Source: Flavobacterium sp. CF108
Lineage (GTDB): Bacteria; Bacteroidota; Bacteroidia; Flavobacteriales; Flavobacteriaceae
Assembly (NCBI RefSeq): GCF_900129795.1
Contig: NZ_FQWW01000001.1
Coordinates: 806,001 to 870,000, forward strand
Direction of reading: 5' to 3'
DNA length: 64,000 nt
Below the pieces are notes generated by a model, which worked only from the letters and a program-made list of their open reading frames with translations, did no database searches and was not told where the DNA came from. Position numbers and translations under genes: made by a program. This document shows positions 60,185 through 64,000 of the stretch, in pieces (the stretch's first letter is position 1; each line of letters opens with the position of its first letter).

Positions 60185-60212
60185 TTGCTTTTACGTAAAT
60201 ACGTTATCTTTG
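60185..60212 (+). promoter_or_regulatory. promoter of dapD
   Basis: TTG (60185-60187), 17-nt spacer, TATCTTTG (60205-60212). It ends 15 nt before the dapD ATG, a short leader. Confidence 0.65.
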
Positions 60213-60227
60213 CCAAAAATTTAAACT

Positions 60228-61043
60228 ATGAATTCTTTACAGACTATAATTGAACAAGCTTGGGAAAACAGAGCTTTATTACAAGAAAAAACTACAACTG
60301 ACGCTATTAGAGAAGTTATCGAATTAGTTGATGCAGGAAAATTACGTGTTGCTGAACCAGTTGGTGATGCTTGGCAGGTAAACGAATGGGTTAAGAAAGC
60401 GGTTGTAATGTATTTCCCAATTCAAAAAATGGAAACATGGGAATCTGGTATTTTCGAATATCACGATAAAATGTTGCTAAAAAGAGGTTATGCTGAAAAA
60501 GGAATTCGTGTAGTACCAAATGCTGTAGCACGTTACGGAGCTTATATTTCAAGCGGTGTTATTTTAATGCCGAGTTATGTAAATATTGGTGCTTATGTTG
60601 ACGAAGGAACTATGGTTGATACTTGGGCAACTGTCGGCAGCTGTGCACAAATTGGTAAAAACGTTCACTTAAGCGGTGGTGTTGGTATTGGTGGTGTTTT
60701 AGAACCATTACAAGCTGCTCCGGTAATTATTGAAGACGGTGCTTTTATTGGTTCTCGTTGTATTGTTGTAGAAGGTGTTCACGTTGGTAAAGAGGCTGTT
60801 CTTGGTGCTAACGTTTGTTTGACTGCTTCAACAAAAATTATTGACGTTACGGGTGACGAACCAGTTGAAATGAAAGGTTTTGTTCCTGCACGTTCTGTGG
60901 TAATTCCTGGAAGTTATACTAAAAAATTCGCTGCAGGTGAATTTCAAGTTCCATGTGCTTTAATCATTGGTACTCGTAAACCATCTACAGATTTGAAAAC
61001 TTCATTAAATAATGCGCTTCGCGAATACGACGTTGCAGTATAA
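60228..61043 (+). CDS. dapD: 2,3,4,5-tetrahydropyridine-2,6-dicarboxylate N-succinyltransferase
   Basis: Adds succinyl from succinyl-CoA to tetrahydrodipicolinate in the lysine/diaminopimelate pathway. 271 residues. N-terminal helical domain (about 1-100), then a left-handed beta-helix with hexapeptide repeats, including GAYISSGVILMPSYVNIGAYVDEGTMVDTWATVGSCAQIG and GGVLEPLQAAPVIIEDGAFIGSRCIVVEG. ATG 60228 has a clear promoter just upstream. A strong terminator follows at 61065. Confidence 0.95.
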   Translation: MNSLQTIIEQAWENRALLQEKTTTDAIREVIELVDAGKLRVAEPVGDAWQVNEWVKKAVVMYFPIQKMETWESGIFEYHDKMLLKRGYAEKGIRVVPNAVARYGAYISSGVILMPSYVNIGAYVDEGTMVDTWATVGSCAQIGKNVHLSGGVGIGGVLEPLQAAPVIIEDGAFIGSRCIVVEGVHVGKEAVLGANVCLTASTKIIDVTGDEPVEMKGFVPARSVVIPGSYTKKFAAGEFQVPCALIIGTRKPSTDLKTSLNNALREYDVAV

Positions 61044-61064
61044 TTTATAAAGAACAAATAAATT

Positions 61065-61110
61065 AAAAAATCCAAATTCCAATTGATTATGATTGGAATT
61101 TGGATTTTTT
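61065..61110 (+). terminator. dapD terminator
   Basis: AATCCAAATTCCAAT pairs perfectly with ATTGGAATTTGGATT around TGATTATG, followed by T-run. Confidence 0.92.
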
Positions 61111-61150
61111 TTGCTTCAATTTGTAACCAATTAAAAGATTCCCTTTTTAG

Positions 61151-62215
61151 ATGAAGATACTTGTTATTCAACAAAAAATGATTGGAGACGTTTTAGTCAG
61201 CAGTATTATTTGCAATAATCTGCGTACTGCTTATCCAGATGCTCAAATAGATTATTTGGTTTATGCTTCGACAACTCCGGTTTTAGAAGGTAATTCAAGC
61301 ATTGACAACATCATTTTATTTGAAGAAAAACATCGAAAAAGCAAAAAAGAATTATTGAACCTTGGTTTTCAAATTCGAAATGAAAAATACGATCTGGTTA
61401 TTGATGCGTATTCAAAATTAGAAAGCTGGATATTAGTATTTTTAAGCAACGCCAAAAGAAAAATCTCTTATAAAAAACCCGGAAGAAATTTTCTTTACAC
61501 AGATAATGTTCCTTTTGCACCCTTTCCTAAAACCAATTTAGGTTTGGCAATTGAAAGAAGACTTTCATTAATTGAGCCTTTAGATTTAAAAGTTGAAATA
61601 GATCCAATTCCGAAATTATTTGTTTCAGAAAAAGAAAATCAGGAAGCTATATCGGTTTTTGAAAAACATAATGTTCGCAAAGACAGAAAAACAGTAATGA
61701 TCAGTCTTTTAGGAAGCGAGAAATTAAAAACGTATCCGCTTGAATTCATGTCGAAAGTAGTGGATTATATTGCAGATAATGCCGATGTAAATATTCTTTT
61801 TAATTATTTCCCGAAGCAGATTGAAGATGCAAAAACTGTTTTTAACGCCTGCAAACCTTCCACTCAGGAAAAAATATATTTTGATTTATTAGGTGGCGAT
61901 TTACGTTCGTTTATTGCGATTATGAATCAATGTGATTTAATTATTGGAAATGACGGCGGCGCCATAAATATGGCTAAAGCGCTTGAAAAACCATCGTTTA
62001 TAATTTTCTCTCCTTGGATTGAAAAGAAAATCTGGGCTACATTTGAAGACGAAATCCACCATTTATCGGTACATTTAAAAAATTATCGTTCGGATTTATT
62101 TGAGCAGAAATCTGAAAAAATGCTTAAAAAAGAAGCTTTGTCTTTGTATCAGGAATTTAAACCTGAATTTTTTGAAGGCAAAATTGAATCATTTCTAGAA
62201 AAAAATATCCGCTAA
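61151..62215 (+). CDS. glycosyltransferase family 9 protein (heptosyltransferase-like)
   Basis: A 354-residue GT-B fold enzyme, probably adding a sugar to the LPS core. It opens MKILVIQQKMIGDVLVSSIICNNLRTAYPDAQIDYLV, the GT9 signature (x-GD-L-). The donor-site segment is LIIGNDGGAINMAKALEKPSFIIFSP, with the D/N-GG/ motif. Other family strands align. The acceptor sugar cannot be told. It overlaps none but is 2 bp before the GT2 gene, so they are cotranscribed. Confidence 0.9.
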   Translation: MKILVIQQKMIGDVLVSSIICNNLRTAYPDAQIDYLVYASTTPVLEGNSSIDNIILFEEKHRKSKKELLNLGFQIRNEKYDLVIDAYSKLESWILVFLSNAKRKISYKKPGRNFLYTDNVPFAPFPKTNLGLAIERRLSLIEPLDLKVEIDPIPKLFVSEKENQEAISVFEKHNVRKDRKTVMISLLGSEKLKTYPLEFMSKVVDYIADNADVNILFNYFPKQIEDAKTVFNACKPSTQEKIYFDLLGGDLRSFIAIMNQCDLIIGNDGGAINMAKALEKPSFIIFSPWIEKKIWATFEDEIHHLSVHLKNYRSDLFEQKSEKMLKKEALSLYQEFKPEFFEGKIESFLEKNIR

Positions 62216-62217
62216 AA

Positions 62218-63006
62218 ATGATTTCGTCTCCAAAACAACTTTTATCGGCTTTACTAATCACTTATAACGAAGAATCCAACATACGTGAGGTTCTTGATAA
62301 TCTGGCTTTCGCCGATGAAATAATAATTGTTGATTCTTTTAGTACAGACAAGACTTTCGAAATCGCATCGACTTACAAAAATGTAAAAATTGTTCAGCGT
62401 GCTTTTGATAATTTTGCAATTCAGCGAAACTATACAATAGATTTAGCTTCCAATTCATGGATTCTTTTTATCGATGCTGACGAGCGAATAAGCCCTGAAT
62501 TGCAGCAAGAAATTAGTACAGAAATAAATCAGCCAAAAAGTGCTTCAGCTTATTTTTTCCGTAGAGATTTTATCTTCGAAAACAAGAAATTATACTTTAG
62601 CGGCTGGCAGAATGATAAAATTATCCGTCTTTTTAGAAAAGAAAATGCATGCTATAATAACAATAAAATTGTGCACGAAAAACTAATCGTAAAAGGAGAA
62701 ACTAAAAAATTAAAGCACAAATTAACGCACCATTCTTATTCTAATTACGAGGATTATAAGCAAAAAATGATTTTCTACGGACAGTTAAAGGCGCAGGAAG
62801 AGTTAACAAAGAATACTAACCCTAACTTTTTTCATTTCTATATTCGACCTGTTTATCAGTTTTTAAACCAATATTTATTAAGGCTTGGATTTTTAGACGG
62901 AAGAAAGGGAATTATTATCTGTTACTTAAATGCTTTAAGTGTAGCGGTTCGTTTTCAGGAACTTAAAAAAATCCAGAAACAAATTAAGATTTCTTCCAGA
63001 ACTTAA
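62218..63006 (+). CDS. glycosyltransferase family 2 protein (WaaE/KdtX-like)
   Basis: A 262-residue GT-A enzyme. ALLITYNEESNIREVLDNLAFADEIIIVDSFSTDKTFEIA is the GT2 start, with the metal-binding DXD-type ILFIDADERISPEL near residue 85. The VHEKLIVKGETKKLKHKLTHHSYSNYEDYKQKM region is like beta-1,4-glucosyltransferases of the LPS core (WaaE/KdtX group). It overlaps the opposite-strand kinase gene by 23 bp at their 3' ends. Confidence 0.88.
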   Translation: MISSPKQLLSALLITYNEESNIREVLDNLAFADEIIIVDSFSTDKTFEIASTYKNVKIVQRAFDNFAIQRNYTIDLASNSWILFIDADERISPELQQEISTEINQPKSASAYFFRRDFIFENKKLYFSGWQNDKIIRLFRKENACYNNNKIVHEKLIVKGETKKLKHKLTHHSYSNYEDYKQKMIFYGQLKAQEELTKNTNPNFFHFYIRPVYQFLNQYLLRLGFLDGRKGIIICYLNALSVAVRFQELKKIQKQIKISSRT

Positions 63007-63754
63007 GTTTCTTTTTCAATCTTTTCTTTCTTGCAAATTCTTCCTGAAAAGTAGAAGTTGCCTGCCACATTTTTTCGAAAATTTCTGTTTCAGATTTATC
63101 CGTATAGAATTTAGAATATTCATTACTCATTACAGCAATCATTTCTTGTTTAGGCGTTAAACGGCTAAAATTGTTCATGCGCTGTTCAAAACTCATATTA
63201 TCATGAAAATTCATTCGGTTTAAATCTACTAAAAAGAAACTATAAATATTGTTTTCGTTCTTTTTAATTAATGTATTTCCCGGCGAATGATCAAGAAACT
63301 CTACTCCTTTTTGATGAAGATCAAAAGTGAATTTTGTAAACTGTCTTAAAATGTTATCGTTATCAGGATATTCAGGAATTTCTACCAATTCTCTATAAGT
63401 CAGCTCTGTAATTAAATGTTCACTGGCATAGTAGCTGTCTTTTAAACCTACTAAATTAAAATTTTCAAGAAATGCAATTGGTTCTGGAGTTCCAATTCCT
63501 TTTTCTAATAAAATCGTAGCATATTCAAACGAACGTCTGGCTTTTGATTTTCTAAAGTATTTATAGGCAATTTTGTTAACTATATTCGGAATTTTAAATG
63601 ATTTGATATTGATTTTTTTTCCATCTAAATCAAACAATTTTATCTTATTACGATCTCCGTTTCCAAAAAGTTCGCCAGACGAGCCAAACGTTTTGATGGT
63701 ATCCAGAATTGACGGAGCATTATTTTCGAAAGAAGGATTTACTTTAAAATTCAT
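62984..63754 (-). CDS. KdkA/InaA-like lipopolysaccharide kinase
   Basis: About 256 residues from ATG 63752-63754 (MNFKVNPSFENNAPSILD). A small-molecule or LPS kinase fold: KLFDLDGKKINIKSFK (ATP lysine region), catalytic loop FLDHSPGNTLI (DHxPGN) and metal-binding FFLVDLNRMNF. The family includes KdkA, which phosphorylates Kdo in LPS. Its neighbours are LPS glycosyltransferases, supporting an LPS role. An in-frame TTG at 63778 could be an alternative start but is less likely. Confidence 0.83.
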   Translation of the reverse strand: MNFKVNPSFENNAPSILDTIKTFGSSGELFGNGDRNKIKLFDLDGKKINIKSFKIPNIVNKIAYKYFRKSKARRSFEYATILLEKGIGTPEPIAFLENFNLVGLKDSYYASEHLITELTYRELVEIPEYPDNDNILRQFTKFTFDLHQKGVEFLDHSPGNTLIKKNENNIYSFFLVDLNRMNFHDNMSFEQRMNNFSRLTPKQEMIAVMSNEYSKFYTDKSETEIFEKMWQATSTFQEEFARKKRLKKKLKFWKKS

Positions 63755-63838
63755 CAGTAGTTTTTTATAAGGGGACAAAAATACGGATACGATTTAAGAC
63801 TTCAAATTATTATTGTACTTTCGTAAAAAAAGAAAATA

Positions 63839-64000
63839 ATGTCCTCAAAAAGTATCTTTCTAGAAACGCATAATATCAACAACAGAGCATCGGGTTTAGG
63901 AACTTTTAATTATGAATTAATTAAAGGATTGTCTACGTTAGATTTTAATAATTATGAATTAACGCTGAACAGTGCAAAACCAGAACTTTTAAAAGACGAA
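63839..64000 (+). CDS. glycosyltransferase (5' part only)
   Basis: 54 residues to the window edge, starting at ATG 63839 (MSSKSIFLETHNINNRASGL). The NNRASGLGTFNYELIKGLSTL segment is the usual N-terminal GGIGTFNYNL-type motif of family 4 glycosyltransferases. It is divergent from the kinase gene and has A+T-rich DNA before it. The family is inferred from this stretch only. Confidence 0.6.
   Translation, partial: MSSKSIFLETHNINNRASGLGTFNYELIKGLSTLDFNNYELTLNSAKPELLKDE

Noticed and set aside
1..64000. tRNA, rRNA, phage or plasmid origin features
   Set aside because: None was recognised on reading; short tRNA genes could be missed without a computed search (tRNAscan-SE would settle this).

Overview
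The window is a chromosomal stretch of a Flavobacterium-like bacterium (phylum Bacteroidota). The evidence is low G+C DNA, Bacteroidota-type promoters (a TAnnTTTG -7 element, sometimes with an upstream TTG), an almost complete lack of Shine-Dalgarno sequences, and family-typical genes: a fused ccoNO cbb3 oxidase, a DUF5606 protein, secreted proteins with T9SS-like tails, Mqo, and a single-chain aspartokinase/homoserine dehydrogenase. I saw no rRNA, tRNA or CRISPR array.

Layout. 1-1.8 kb: a truncated DUF47/PhoU-like gene and hutH. 2.1-7.6 kb: a threonine operon (leader peptide with attenuator-like hairpin, thrA, thrB, thrC) with dispersed repeats between its genes. 7.7-16.4 kb: an accessory-looking region with a HEPN-like/STAND NTPase protein (candidate defence gene), an XRE regulator, a GNAT acetyltransferase, a HutD-family protein, a Crp/Fnr regulator, a secreted pectate lyase and a DUF3037/HipA-like kinase pair. 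16.9-22.6 kb: nnrD, gcvT, an S41 protease, a YebC/TACO1 gene and a putative 25-aa membrane peptide. 22.6-24.0 kb: an intact IS3-family element inside the loop of a terminator hairpin. 24.1-26.2 kb: two paralogous LamG-like secreted proteins. 26.6-34.7 kb: housekeeping genes (cysteine synthase-like enzyme, prolyl oligopeptidase, YbaB, threonine aldolase, prfB with its programmed frameshift, msrB, lpxD). 34.7-36.4 kb: a small membrane-protein operon with a divergent-acting TetR regulator and two matching operator palindromes. 36.7-39.9 kb: an acyl-CoA carboxylase subunit, DoxX and two unknown proteins. 40.0-51.6 kb: hemN, a SafE/UreH-like membrane protein, the cbb3 oxidase operon ccoS-ccoNO-ccoQ-ccoP-ccoG-ccoH, the copper ATPase ccoI and an FNR-type regulator. 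51.6-61.0 kb: mazG, an alpha-carbonic anhydrase lipoprotein, a DUF5606 protein, def, a FUSC-family protein, mqo, ruvX, an Aer-like PAS protein and dapD. 61.1-64 kb: LPS/glycan genes (GT9, GT2, a KdkA-like kinase, and the start of a GT4).

How genes work together. The most coherent circuit is microaerobic respiration. An FNR-like regulator (50963-51643) is encoded beside the cbb3 oxidase and hemN. FNR-like palindromes (TGAY-N4-RTCA) lie upstream of hemN, ccoS-ccoNO, ccoI and the PAS gene. At all four the box centre is exactly 36.5 nt from the last base of the -7 element. The second clear circuit is the thr operon, whose 33-residue leader holds 12 threonines and is followed by a hairpin and U-run. 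The third is the TetR gene with its paired ATACTA-N2-TAGTAT operators.

Intergenic DNA is rich in dispersed repeats: heptamer and octamer arrays, 'GCCACGAAGGCAC...CTAAG' elements, 'GAGCGAAGTCGAAGG' inverted repeats, and a roughly 290-bp tandem duplication in 42.2-42.85 kb whose small hairpins carry compensatory changes. Family assignments come from reading motifs by eye, with no database search.
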